From Streptomyces sp. NRRL WC-3742 (GTDB lineage: Bacteria; Actinomycetota; Actinomycetes; Streptomycetales; Streptomycetaceae), in NCBI RefSeq assembly GCF_000720635.1, contig NZ_JOCF01000102.1, positions 1 through 20,836 of the forward strand: a stretch of 20,836 bases of DNA. The letters run 5' to 3'. The translations under genes and the position numbers were made by a program. The notes under the pieces are model-generated. The model searched no databases. It saw only the letters and a program-made list of their open reading frames with translations, and was not told the DNA's origin. Every line of letters begins with the position of its first letter. Positions within the stretch are counted from its first letter, which is position 1. Shown here piece after piece: positions 11,578 through 19,438 of this stretch.

Positions 11578-13572
11578 ATGGATTCTCAGTCTTCGCAGCC
11601 GCCGCAGCCGCCGCAGTCTCCGCAGAGGCACTCGCCACCGAGACAGTCGCCACCGAGGCAGCCGTCGCGCCGCCCGCTGGCCGCGCTGCTCGCCGCCACC
11701 GCCGTCCTCGGCCTCGCCGCCGCGCCCGCCTCCGCGCAGCCGGGCACCGCCGCCGAGCCACATCTTCGGTCACGCTACGTGGCCATGCCCGACGGCGTAC
11801 GCCTCGCCGTCGACGTCCACCTCCCCGAGGGCACCCGCCCCGGGGCGCACCTGCCCACCGTCCTGGTCACCCAGCGCTACTGGCGCGCCCGCGTCCTGCC
11901 CGGCGCCCCGGACAACGCCACCAACAGCACCGCCGAAGCCTGGAACGCCCGCGGCTACGCCTACGTCGTCGCCGACCTGCGCGGCACCGGCGCCTCCTTC
12001 GGCACCCTCACCGCCGAACTCGGCGAGCAGATCACCGCCGACAGCGGCCCGCTCAGCGACTGGATCGCCGCCCAGCCCTGGTCCAACGGCCGCGTCGGCA
12101 CCACCGGCGTCTCCTACGGCGGCGACACCGCCGTGCTCGCCGCCTCCCTCGGCAACCACCACATCGCCGCCGCCGCGCCGACCTCCTACGACTTCGACCC
12201 GTACGAGGACCTCGTGCGCCCCGGCGGCATCGAGATCCAGCCCCGCATCGCCCCGTACGCCCTGCTGCTGAGCATCCTCGACGCCCGCGCGGGCACCACC
12301 TGCGAGACCAGCGACGAGACCCGGGCGCTGTGCGGACGGACCGGCCTCACCGGCGCCACACCCCGCCCGGTGGACGGCCCGGACGGCCCGGCCCTGCTCG
12401 CCGCCGCCCGCGCCGAGCACGCCGGCAACGCCAACCTGGTGGAGATGGCGCACGCCGGCACCTACCGCGACTACCGGGACGGGCCCAAGAACTGGACGTC
12501 CGGCAGCGTCGGCGAGCGCACCGAGGCCATCGAGGAGGGCGGCGTGCCCGTGCTCACCCTCGCCGGCTGGCTGGACGCGGGCACCGCCAACGGGGTGCTC
12601 TCCCAGTTCACAAGCCTCGACAACACCCAGGAGGCGTGGCTCGGCCCCTGGAACCACGGCGCCTCCCACCTCGCGGACCCGTTCCTGCCCGAACGCGCCC
12701 TCACCCAGCAGGAACGGGCCGCACTCAACGAGCGGGCCTACGCCTTCTTCGACCGCTACGTCCGCGACGGCGAACAGCCGGACGGGCGGCGGCAGTTGCA
12801 CTACTACACCTTCAACGAGGGCCAGTGGCGCACCACCACCCGCTGGCCCCTGCCCGGCACCCGCACCCAGCGGCTCTACCTCGGCGAGGGCAACACCCTC
12901 ACCCGCCGACGGCCCTCGCCCGGCCAGAGCGGCCAGGGCGGCCAGGGAGACCAGAGCGGCCAGGGCGGTCAGAGCGGCCAGGGCGGCCAGGGCGGCGACC
13001 TGCTGCGGCTCGACCCCACCGCCGGTACCGGGGACCTCGACCGCTGGAACACCAACCTCGGGGCGGCCCCCGTGGTCTACCCCGACCGTGCAGCCGTCGA
13101 CGCCAAGCTCCTCAGCTACACCACCGCACCCCTGGGCGCCGACACCCGGGTGACCGGCAACGGCCGCGTCACCCTCGACGTGACGGGCCTCGCCGGATCG
13201 GCGCACGGCGCCCTGCACGTCTACCTGGAGCACGTCGCACCCGACGGGAGGGTCACCTACCTGACGGAGGGCCAACTCGCCCTGGAGAACCGGGCCCTGG
13301 CCGAGGGAAACCCGGACTGGCGGCGGCTGCGCACCCCGCGCACCTACGCCGGAGCGGACGCCCGGCCCTTCCCGCAGGGCCGCGCCGAGTCCGTCACCCT
13401 GGACCTGCTTCCCGTCGCGGCGCTGTTCCGGGCCGGCGACCGGATCAGGCTCACCGTCGCCGCCGCCAACCCCGACTCCTTCGAACTGCTCCCGGCGAAC
13501 GGCGACGCCGGCTACCTGATCGGGCACGGCGGCGCCCGCCCGTCCGCCCTGGACCTGCCGGTGGTGCGCTGA
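11578..13572 (+). CDS. Secreted CocE/NonD-type (X-Pro dipeptidyl-peptidase S15) alpha/beta-hydrolase
   Basis: 664 residues. The N-terminus is an unusual Gln/Pro/Ser-rich tail (SSQPPQPPQSPQ) before a signal sequence, RRPLAALLAATAVLGLAAAPASAQP, cleaved near ASA-QP. The hydrolase starts at YVAMPDGVRLAVDVHLP. The nucleophile motif GVSYGG gives S179, and GWLDAGT (D333) and WNHGASH (H360) fit the remaining triad. YVVADLRGTGAS is the oxyanion-side strand. A C-terminal jelly-roll domain of the PepX_C type begins after about residue 475 and includes GRVTLDVTGLAGSAHGALHVYL. A 25-residue Gly/Gln repeat separates the two. Expected activity is hydrolysis of esters, amides or N-terminal X-Pro peptides outside the cell; the substrate is unknown. 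The ATG at 11578 lacks a strong ribosome binding site. Hairpins on both sides suggest its own transcript. Confidence 0.9.
   Translation: MDSQSSQPPQPPQSPQRHSPPRQSPPRQPSRRPLAALLAATAVLGLAAAPASAQPGTAAEPHLRSRYVAMPDGVRLAVDVHLPEGTRPGAHLPTVLVTQRYWRARVLPGAPDNATNSTAEAWNARGYAYVVADLRGTGASFGTLTAELGEQITADSGPLSDWIAAQPWSNGRVGTTGVSYGGDTAVLAASLGNHHIAAAAPTSYDFDPYEDLVRPGGIEIQPRIAPYALLLSILDARAGTTCETSDETRALCGRTGLTGATPRPVDGPDGPALLAAARAEHAGNANLVEMAHAGTYRDYRDGPKNWTSGSVGERTEAIEEGGVPVLTLAGWLDAGTANGVLSQFTSLDNTQEAWLGPWNHGASHLADPFLPERALTQQERAALNERAYAFFDRYVRDGEQPDGRRQLHYYTFNEGQWRTTTRWPLPGTRTQRLYLGEGNTLTRRRPSPGQSGQGGQGDQSGQGGQSGQGGQGGDLLRLDPTAGTGDLDRWNTNLGAAPVVYPDRAAVDAKLLSYTTAPLGADTRVTGNGRVTLDVTGLAGSAHGALHVYLEHVAPDGRVTYLTEGQLALENRALAEGNPDWRRLRTPRTYAGADARPFPQGRAESVTLDLLPVAALFRAGDRIRLTVAAANPDSFELLPANGDAGYLIGHGGARPSALDLPVVR
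12922..12996 (+). repeat. 9-bp tandem repeats encoding a Gly/Gln-rich linker
   Basis: Variants of GGCCAGAGC and GGCCAGGGC repeat without frame change, encoding GQS and GQG units for 25 residues. The linker lies between the catalytic and jelly-roll domains of the CocE-like hydrolase, where other family members have no such insert that I recall. Confidence 0.9.
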
Positions 13573-13595
13573 TCGGCCGGCCCGCTGTTCCGCCG

Positions 13596-13639
13596 CCCTC
13601 GGCCGTACGGCGGCCGAGGGGTGCCGGGCGGCCCGGCAC
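13596..13639 (+). terminator. Double terminator hairpin after the CocE-like gene
   Basis: Two hairpins abut: CCCTCGGCCG (13596-13605) with its complement (13611-13620, 5-nt loop), then GTGCCGGG (13621-13628) with CCCGGCAC (13632-13639, 3-nt loop). The first begins 23 bp after the stop. They isolate the hydrolase from the downstream pyrophosphatase gene. Confidence 0.7.
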
Positions 13640-13678
13640 GGCGGAGAATCTCCCCAGGGAGCGCCGGAGGAGGCCGCG

Positions 13679-14197
13679 GTGGAGTTCGAGGTGATGATCG
13701 AGATCCCGCAGGGGTCGCGCAACAAGTACGTGATGGACTTCGCCGCGGGCCGCATCCGCCTGGACCGCACGCTGTTCACGGCCACCGCCTACCCGACCGA
13801 CTACGGCTACGTCGAGGGCACCCTCGGCGGGGACGGAGAGCCGCTGGACGCCCTGGTGCTCGGCGGCGACCCGGCCGTCCCCGGCTGCGTGCGCACCTGC
13901 CGGGCGGTGGGCATGTGGGTGATGCGCGACGAGCGCGGCCCGGACCAGAAGGTGCTCTGCGTCCCCGCGCACGACCCGCGCTACCGGGACCTGCGGGGCA
14001 TCGGCGACCTGAGGGAGTTCGACCTGCTGGAGATCACCCACTTCTTCCAGGTGTACAAGGCCCTCGAGCGCGGCAAGTCCGTCGAGGGCTCCCACTGGGC
14101 GGACCGGGACGCGGCGTACGCCGAGATCGCCGCCTCCCGCGCCCGCGCGGTGGGCACCCGCTTCGCCCGCCCCGCCCATGAGCGGAGAGCCCTCTAG
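13679..14197 (+). CDS. ppa: Inorganic pyrophosphatase, class I, divergent copy
   Basis: 172 residues, hydrolysing PPi to two phosphates with Mg2+ in the cytosol. Conserved parts are MEFEVMIEIPQGSRNKYVMD, the active-site YPTDYGYVE, DERGPDQKVLCVP and FFQVYKALERGKSVEG. The family signature DGDPLD reads D52-G-E54-P-L-D57: the central Asp (E. coli D67, proposed general base) is Glu, while both flanking Asp residues and the D...D-x-K block remain. Sequence around VDFAAGRIRLDRTLFTATAY is otherwise canonical. GTG start at 13679 with GGAGGAGG 5 bp upstream. I suspect a second, lower-activity or specialised paralogue beside a housekeeping ppa elsewhere. Its stop overlaps that of the convergent gene within one CTAG. 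Confidence 0.93.
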   Translation: MEFEVMIEIPQGSRNKYVMDFAAGRIRLDRTLFTATAYPTDYGYVEGTLGGDGEPLDALVLGGDPAVPGCVRTCRAVGMWVMRDERGPDQKVLCVPAHDPRYRDLRGIGDLREFDLLEITHFFQVYKALERGKSVEGSHWADRDAAYAEIAASRARAVGTRFARPAHERRAL

Positions 14198-15534
14198 AGC
14201 CGCGCGCTGCTCAGGATCGCCCGGACCTCGGCCGCGATGGCGGCCTCGTTGCTCTCGAACTCGGGCGCGGTGAGGCGGTCCTGTTCGGTGGGCAGCCCGG
14301 TGAGTACGGGGGTGTGCAGGTGGCCGCCGGGCAGGTCGGGGGCGAGTTCCAGGCGCAGCCGGTTGGAGCGGTAGGCGACCTCGTTGGAGAGGTAGCCGCC
14401 CCCGCCGCCGTTGACGGCGCGCGAGCCCTCGGTGGGGCCGTCCTCCCGGTCGACGGGGTCCTCGGCGCCCGCGGCGATCTCGGTGACGGTGGTGTTGAGG
14501 TACACCGGGAACGGCTGCTGGACGGCCGTCATGGCGTCGGTGGGCAGGCTGGTGCGGATGAACTCGGGCCCCTCGCCCAGCCCGGGGGCGTCCACCGGGT
14601 GCGTCCGGGTGCCGCCGGATCGGGCGGCCACGTTGTCGGTGGCGGGGTCGGCGCTGCGGGCGCGTCCGGCCCAGGCTTCGAGGGTGAAGACGCCGGGGTA
14701 GCCCTGGCTGATGCTGGTGATCAGGTCGGCGGCCTGCGGCCCGGGCTCCAGGTGCTTGCCGTACGCGCGCTCCACGATGCCGCGGTCGAAGTCGCCGTAG
14801 CGCACGGGCAGGACGACGGCCCGGACCTCGGCGGTGCTGCCGTCGGCGAGGGTGATGCGGCGGCCGTGGAGCTGGAGGACGGCCGCGCCGGCGGGGTTGG
14901 CGCGGCGGGGCTCGGTGTCCAGGCCGTACGGGTCGAAGCCGCTGATGAAGACGTGCCGCACACCGGGGGAGTCGTCGGACCCGTTGCCGGAGCCGTTGCC
15001 GGACCCGTCTTCGGACCCGCCGCCGAAGCCGTCGTCCAGTCCGCGCGAGGCGTCCTCGAAGCGGCTGCGCAGCGCGGCCAGGTCGACGGCGAAGGCGGGC
15101 TGCCAGCGGGCGAGTTGGACGGTCATGGCGAGCCTGGTCCAGTACAGCGGGCGGTCGTCGAGGGCGGGCAGTTCGCCGGACGGGCGGCGGCCCTGGGCGC
15201 GGTCCACGCCCGCCTGCCACAGCGCCCGGCCCCAGCCGGTGACGACCCGTTCGGCCTGGCGGGCGCTGCGGGCGGAGCAGAGCGCGGCGGGGAAGGCGCG
15301 CGGCAGCCCGTCGAGGCCGGAGCGCTCGGTGAACGCGGCCGTGCGGGCGTCCTGGAGGCGGGCCTGTTCGGCGTCCGGCTGTTCGGCGTCCGGCCGTGCG
15401 GCGGTGGCGCGCAGGCAGTCGGCCGGGGCGGGTGTGGGTGCGGGGGCGGCCTGGGCGACGGCCGGGGCGAGGAGGGCGGCGAGTGTTCCGGTGAGGGCGG
15501 CGGCCAGCCCGGCGGCGCGGCGAAGGCGTGTCAT
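14194..15534 (-). CDS. Secreted pyroglutamyl-peptidase I-like (C15) protein with Cys-to-Ser change
   Basis: 446 residues. The signal peptide MTRLRRAAGLAAALTGTLAALLAPAVAQAAP ends near AQA. About 160 residues of helical sequence with two cysteines follow (DCLRATAARP and ALCSAR). Then comes a flexible Gly/Ser/Asp/Asn linker and a domain resembling peptidase C15. VFISGFDPYG matches the GFDPFG start, FTLEAWAG holds a Glu (E286) where the catalytic Glu lies, GYLSNEVAY aligns with the catalytic FVCNHLFY, and GHLHTP (H407) aligns with the catalytic His in FIHIP. The nucleophilic Cys is thus Ser (S383). It may be a serine variant, a binding protein or an inactive homologue. The ATG at 15534 is preferred; a TTG four codons upstream is possible. 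TATTGT lies 8 bp before the ATG, so it may be leaderless. Confidence 0.7.
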   Translation of the reverse strand: MTRLRRAAGLAAALTGTLAALLAPAVAQAAPAPTPAPADCLRATAARPDAEQPDAEQARLQDARTAAFTERSGLDGLPRAFPAALCSARSARQAERVVTGWGRALWQAGVDRAQGRRPSGELPALDDRPLYWTRLAMTVQLARWQPAFAVDLAALRSRFEDASRGLDDGFGGGSEDGSGNGSGNGSDDSPGVRHVFISGFDPYGLDTEPRRANPAGAAVLQLHGRRITLADGSTAEVRAVVLPVRYGDFDRGIVERAYGKHLEPGPQAADLITSISQGYPGVFTLEAWAGRARSADPATDNVAARSGGTRTHPVDAPGLGEGPEFIRTSLPTDAMTAVQQPFPVYLNTTVTEIAAGAEDPVDREDGPTEGSRAVNGGGGGYLSNEVAYRSNRLRLELAPDLPGGHLHTPVLTGLPTEQDRLTAPEFESNEAAIAAEVRAILSSARL

Positions 15535-15667
15535 GTCCACCGACAATAGGGGTCGGGCTGACGCCCCGCCAGAGTGCCGCCGCAGAGCCCGGCGCGGTCC
15601 CGGCGCGGTCCCGGGACGGTTCCGGCGCGGTTCCGGTGCGCACTCCTTCGACGCTGATCGATCAACC

Positions 15668-15697
15668 GGGAACCGTGATGACCTCTACAGCGTTGTC
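15668..15697 (+). promoter_or_regulatory. Candidate ECF-sigma promoter of the TerD gene
   Basis: GGGAACC (15668-15674) and CGTTGT (15691-15696) are separated by 16 bp, or GGGAAC-N18-GTT in the SigR-style notation. The -35 GGAAC is the usual ECF signature. It lies about 60 bp upstream of the TerD start, which has GGAGG (15744-15748). It suggests control by envelope or redox stress, in keeping with tellurite/stress-type Ter proteins. Confidence 0.4.
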
Positions 15698-15755
15698 GTC
15701 GTCGAACGGGGATACGACGGTAGACGTTAATCGGCACGGCTGTGGAGGAAGTCCC

Positions 15756-16766
15756 ATGAGTGTGGCCCTGACCAGGGGCGCCAACGTCTCGCTGAGCAGG
15801 CTGGCCCCCGGGCTGCGCACGGTGCGCGTCGGCCTCGGCTGGCAGGCGGGCGGCGGCTACGACCTGGACGCCAGCGCGCTGCTGTGCGGGCCCGGCGGCA
15901 AGGTGCTCTCCGACCAGCACTTCGTCTTCTTCAACAACCTGCGCAGCCCGGACGGCGCCGTCCGCCACGCGGGCGCCTCCGGCGCGGTCGGCGGGGACCA
16001 GGAGCGGATCGAGGTCGGCCTCGCGGAGGTCTCCGCCGGGGTCGAGAAGATCGTGTTCGCGGTGGCGATCTACGACGCGGCGCCCCGGAGGCAGACCTTC
16101 GGGCAGGTCCACGGCGCCTTCATCCGCGTCGCCGACGAGGACAGCGGCGCCGAACTCGCCCGCTACGACGTGGCGGCCCAGGCGGGCAGCGAGACGGCGA
16201 TGGTCTTCGGCGAGCTGTACCGCAGCGGCGCGGAGTGGAAGTTCCGCGCGATCGGGCAGGGCTACGCCTCGGGGCTCGCCGGGATCGCCACCGACTTCGG
16301 GGTGGACGTCCTCCAGCCCGCCGCGCCCGCCGCGGCTCCCGCCGCCGCCGTTTCCGCTGCGCCCGCCGTCCTCCCCAAGAACCAGCCAGTGACAGGGAGT
16401 TCCCCCGTGACCTGCTTCTTCGACCCCTCGCACGGCCCCGGCTCGACGGCGGTCCTGTGGCAGCCGCAGTGGGGCGTGCCGCGCCAGGTCGAGGCGTGCG
16501 CGGCCTGCGCCCAGCGGGTGCACACCACCGTCCCGCCGTTCTACACCCCGCCCCAGGCCGGTTACCCGCAGCAGGCCCAGCCCCAGGTGCCCGGCCAGGC
16601 CCAGCCCGCCGAGGGCGGCGGCCGCCGCTTCGGCACCGGCGCCATGATCGGCGCGGGCGCGGCGGGCCTGGTCGGCGGCATGCTGATCAACGAGGCGCTC
16701 AGCGACGACGCCCCCGAGGTGGTCGTCAACAACTACTACGAGAACGACGACGACGGCTTCTTCTAG
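15756..16766 (+). CDS. TerD-family protein with zinc-finger-like and glycine-zipper C-terminal extension
   Basis: 336 residues, against about 190 for classical TerD. Residues 1 to about 185 are a TerD domain: MSVALTRGANVSLSRL, VGLGWQAGGGYDLDASALL (a calcium-binding loop in the family), FFNNLRSPDGAV, GGDQERIEVGL and FRAIGQGY. An Ala/Pro linker leads to a small Cys module (VTCFFDPSHG then EACAAC), a Pro/Gln-rich stretch, a glycine-rich hydrophobic helix (TGAMIGAGAAGLVGGMLI) and an acidic, Asn/Tyr tail ending in DDDGFF. Ter proteins are linked to tellurite resistance, phage defence and Ca2+-dependent stress signalling. The extension may anchor it to a membrane or mediate assembly. No other ter gene is in the window. 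ATG at 15756 with a GGAGG ribosome binding site. Confidence 0.87.
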   Translation: MSVALTRGANVSLSRLAPGLRTVRVGLGWQAGGGYDLDASALLCGPGGKVLSDQHFVFFNNLRSPDGAVRHAGASGAVGGDQERIEVGLAEVSAGVEKIVFAVAIYDAAPRRQTFGQVHGAFIRVADEDSGAELARYDVAAQAGSETAMVFGELYRSGAEWKFRAIGQGYASGLAGIATDFGVDVLQPAAPAAAPAAAVSAAPAVLPKNQPVTGSSPVTCFFDPSHGPGSTAVLWQPQWGVPRQVEACAACAQRVHTTVPPFYTPPQAGYPQQAQPQVPGQAQPAEGGGRRFGTGAMIGAGAAGLVGGMLINEALSDDAPEVVVNNYYENDDDGFF

Positions 16767-16782
16767 ACCGCTTCTAGACCGC
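16761..16782 (+). repeat. Perfect 11-bp tandem duplication over the TerD stop codon
   Basis: TTCTAGACCGC occurs at 16761-16771 and again at 16772-16782. The first copy holds the last Phe codon and the TAG stop, and the second repeats them outside the gene. Confidence 0.85.
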
Positions 16783-16811
16783 GGAGTTCCTGCGGGCCGC
16801 GGGGATCATGT

Positions 16812-16851
16812 CGAACGGCCGTACGGCGCAGACGCGTCGTGCGGCCGTTCG
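16812..16851. terminator. Bidirectional terminator hairpin between the TerD and TetR genes
   Basis: Arms CGAACGGCCGTAC (16812-16824) and GTGCGGCCGTTCG (16839-16851) pair over 13 bp with one G-U, around a 14-nt loop. It lies between two convergent genes. Confidence 0.7.
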
Positions 16852-16868
16852 GCGTTCGCGGGCGCCCG

Positions 16869-17498
16869 TCAGGCGGTGCGCCGGAACGCCCCCGCGCGCG
16901 CCGCTGCCTCGGCGGCGGCGGCCGCGCGGTCGGCGCATGCCTCGTCCAGGGGCTCGGCGGTGGTGAGCATCCGGTAGTACAGCGGCGCCGAGACGGCCCG
17001 GATCACCTCGAACGGGTCGGTGTCCGGCGGGAGTTCGCCGCGCTCCACGGCCTCCGTGACGCAGGGCGCCCACTCCTCGACCCGGCGCCGGTAGAACCGG
17101 TGCAGTGCCTCGGCGGTGCCCCGGTCCCCGTCGGCGGCGAGGAGGACAGCCCGGAAGAGCGCCCCCTGCCGTGGGTCCGCCAGGGTGCGCCGGACGAGGT
17201 GCGCGTTGGCCCGCAGGTCCTCGGTGAGCGAGCCGGAGCGGGAGCGCGGCAGCGACTGTTCGGCCATGTCCGCAAGCAGGTCCGCGACCAGTGCGGTGGT
17301 GCTGCCCCAGCGGCGGTAGACGGTGGTGCGGCCGACCTCGGCGCGCTGGGCGAGGTCGCCGAGGTCCAGTCCGGCGAAGCCGCGCTCGACGAGGGCGTCC
17401 TCGGCGGCCCGCAGGACGGCGGCGCGGACCCGGGCCGTGCGCCCGCCGGGGCGGACGGTGCCGGGCTGCTCGTGGGCGGCGTCGGGAGCGTCGGACAT
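16869..17498 (-). CDS. TetR/AcrR-family transcriptional regulator
   Basis: 209 residues. The HTH is LDLGDLAQRAEVGRTTVYRRWGSTTALVADLLADM (about residues 43-77), the TTVYRRW variant common in TetR proteins, with a typical TetR_C C-terminal domain ending AGAFRRTA. ATG at 17498 with AGGA 10 bp upstream. The start codon region itself overlaps the first of two matching 24-bp operators, so autorepression is likely. It is divergent from an aldo/keto reductase, the predicted target; the ligand may be the reductase substrate, but that is unknown. Confidence 0.9.
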   Translation of the reverse strand: MSDAPDAAHEQPGTVRPGGRTARVRAAVLRAAEDALVERGFAGLDLGDLAQRAEVGRTTVYRRWGSTTALVADLLADMAEQSLPRSRSGSLTEDLRANAHLVRRTLADPRQGALFRAVLLAADGDRGTAEALHRFYRRRVEEWAPCVTEAVERGELPPDTDPFEVIRAVSAPLYYRMLTTAEPLDEACADRAAAAAEAAARAGAFRRTA

Positions 17499-17521
17499 TA
17501 ACGGGATTCCTGTTCCATTAG
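17498..17521. promoter_or_regulatory. TetR operator, copy 1
   Basis: A 24-bp pseudo-palindrome of the form TAAYGGRA-N6-TYCCRTTA, flanked by TTAACGG and CCATTAG. It matches the copy at 17552-17575 at 18 of 24 positions. It overlaps the tetR start and the likely -35 region of the divergent reductase promoter (17513-17518). Confidence 0.65.
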
Positions 17522-17542
17522 CCATTCGGAGTCTGCTAGGTT
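17513..17542 (+). promoter_or_regulatory. Candidate promoter of the aldo/keto reductase gene
   Basis: TTCCAT (17513-17518) and TAGGTT (17537-17542) are 18 bp apart. The expected start site near 17549 is just ahead of the second operator. The -10 is good and the -35 weak. Confidence 0.4.
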
Positions 17543-17551
17543 CGAGGCATC

Positions 17552-17575
17552 TTAACGGAACGCGAGTCCCATTAG
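17552..17575. promoter_or_regulatory. TetR operator, copy 2
   Basis: The second 24-bp copy (TTAACGG...CCATTAG, same outer half-sites as copy 1) starts 54 bp after the first and lies just downstream of the predicted reductase transcription start, where bound repressor would block elongation. Confidence 0.65.
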
Positions 17576-17598
17576 GGGTTCGAGGGAGGAACACTGCC

Positions 17599-18622
<1,024 letters not shown>

Positions 18623-18636
<14 letters not shown>

Positions 18637-18656
18637 GCCCGGCCCTGGTCGCCTGA
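18623..18656 (+). repeat. 14-bp direct repeat over the stop codon of the aldo/keto reductase
   Basis: CCCTGGTCGCCTGA at 18623-18636 (last codons and stop) is repeated at 18643-18656, a period of 20 bp. The copy is non-coding. Confidence 0.8.
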
Positions 18657-18797
18657 CCCCGGCCGATTACGGGCGGAGCAGGACGGGAGGGGCCACGCCC
18701 AGGACCCTGGACGATCAAGAATCGCCAACACCGCTCGGTAGGCCGATGAGCGCCGTGGAGCAGGCCAGAATCACGAGCGGACGGAAGGAGGCTCGTC

Positions 18798-19367
18798 GTG
18801 AGTACGGCACCCCACGCCGCCGGCGACTACAGCACTGTCAGCGACCCCGAGCGGGCGTTGAAGTATGCGATCCGACATTTCGCCGGCGACCGCGTCGAGA
18901 TCATCGAGGGAGTCATCACCCCCAGGTCGCCGTCCTGGGCGCACGAGTCCGCCGCCGAGGTGGTGCGCCGCCAGATCACTCCCCGTACGGACGAGCTCGA
19001 CCTGGTGTCCGGCTCCGGCAACCTCGACCTGCCCGGCAGCGAGAACTGGTACATCCCGGACCTCGCCGTCGTGCCCGCCGAGCTCGCCGCGAAGGCCGAG
19101 GGCGCGCTGCTGCCCGACCAGACCCTCCTGATCGTCGAGGTCACCTCCCCGTCCAGTGCGGAGACCGACCGAGTCGTCAAGCGCCGCCGCTACGGCCAGT
19201 ACGGTGCCCCGATCTACCTCCTCATCGATCGGCAGAACCGCACCTGCACGCTGTTCAGCGAACCGAGCCGCCTCGGCTACGCGAGCGAGAGCGGTCCGCA
19301 CCCCTTCGGCGCGCCCGTCCGCCTACCGGCGCCCTTCGACGTCGAGCTCGACACCGCTCGCCTCTAA
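18798..19367 (+). CDS. Uma2-family (DUF820) putative restriction-endonuclease-fold protein
   Basis: 189 residues, normal for the family. It has the PD-(D/E)xK-like core: WYIPDLAVVPAE with D88, LLIVEVTSPSSAETD with E114, and VVKRRRYGQYGAPIYLLID with K128. VEIIEGVITPRSPSW is the usual N-terminal strand pair. Uma2 proteins are very numerous in Streptomyces and cyanobacteria; nuclease activity is predicted from the fold and the biological role is not established. GTG start at 18798 with AAGGAGG 6 bp upstream. It appears monocistronic, with a strong hairpin after it. Confidence 0.9.
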   Translation: MSTAPHAAGDYSTVSDPERALKYAIRHFAGDRVEIIEGVITPRSPSWAHESAAEVVRRQITPRTDELDLVSGSGNLDLPGSENWYIPDLAVVPAELAAKAEGALLPDQTLLIVEVTSPSSAETDRVVKRRRYGQYGAPIYLLIDRQNRTCTLFSEPSRLGYASESGPHPFGAPVRLPAPFDVELDTARL

Positions 19368-19389
19368 CCGACATGCCGGGGGCGGAAAG

Positions 19390-19426
19390 GCCGGAAGCCG
19401 CCTCCCGAGGGGAGACGGCTTCCGGC
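19390..19426. terminator. Strong bidirectional terminator hairpin
   Basis: 17-nt arms (19390-19406 and 19410-19426; GCCGGAAGCCG pairing with CGGCTTCCGGC, extended by CTCCC/GGGAG) with one mismatch and a 3-nt GAG loop. It lies between the convergent Uma2 and acyltransferase genes, 23 bp and 13 bp from their stops. Confidence 0.8.
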
Positions 19427-19438
19427 AGCTGGCGGCGC

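Noticed and set aside
13451..15643. 730-codon minus-strand frame covering the pyrophosphatase and C15-like region
   Set aside because: Arg/Pro-rich shadow overlapping two genes with recognisable domains in other frames.
18637..18797. A small gene in the gap before the Uma2 gene
   Set aside because: I found no frame with a credible ribosome binding site and composition; only the duplicated stop region and GC-rich spacer are visible.
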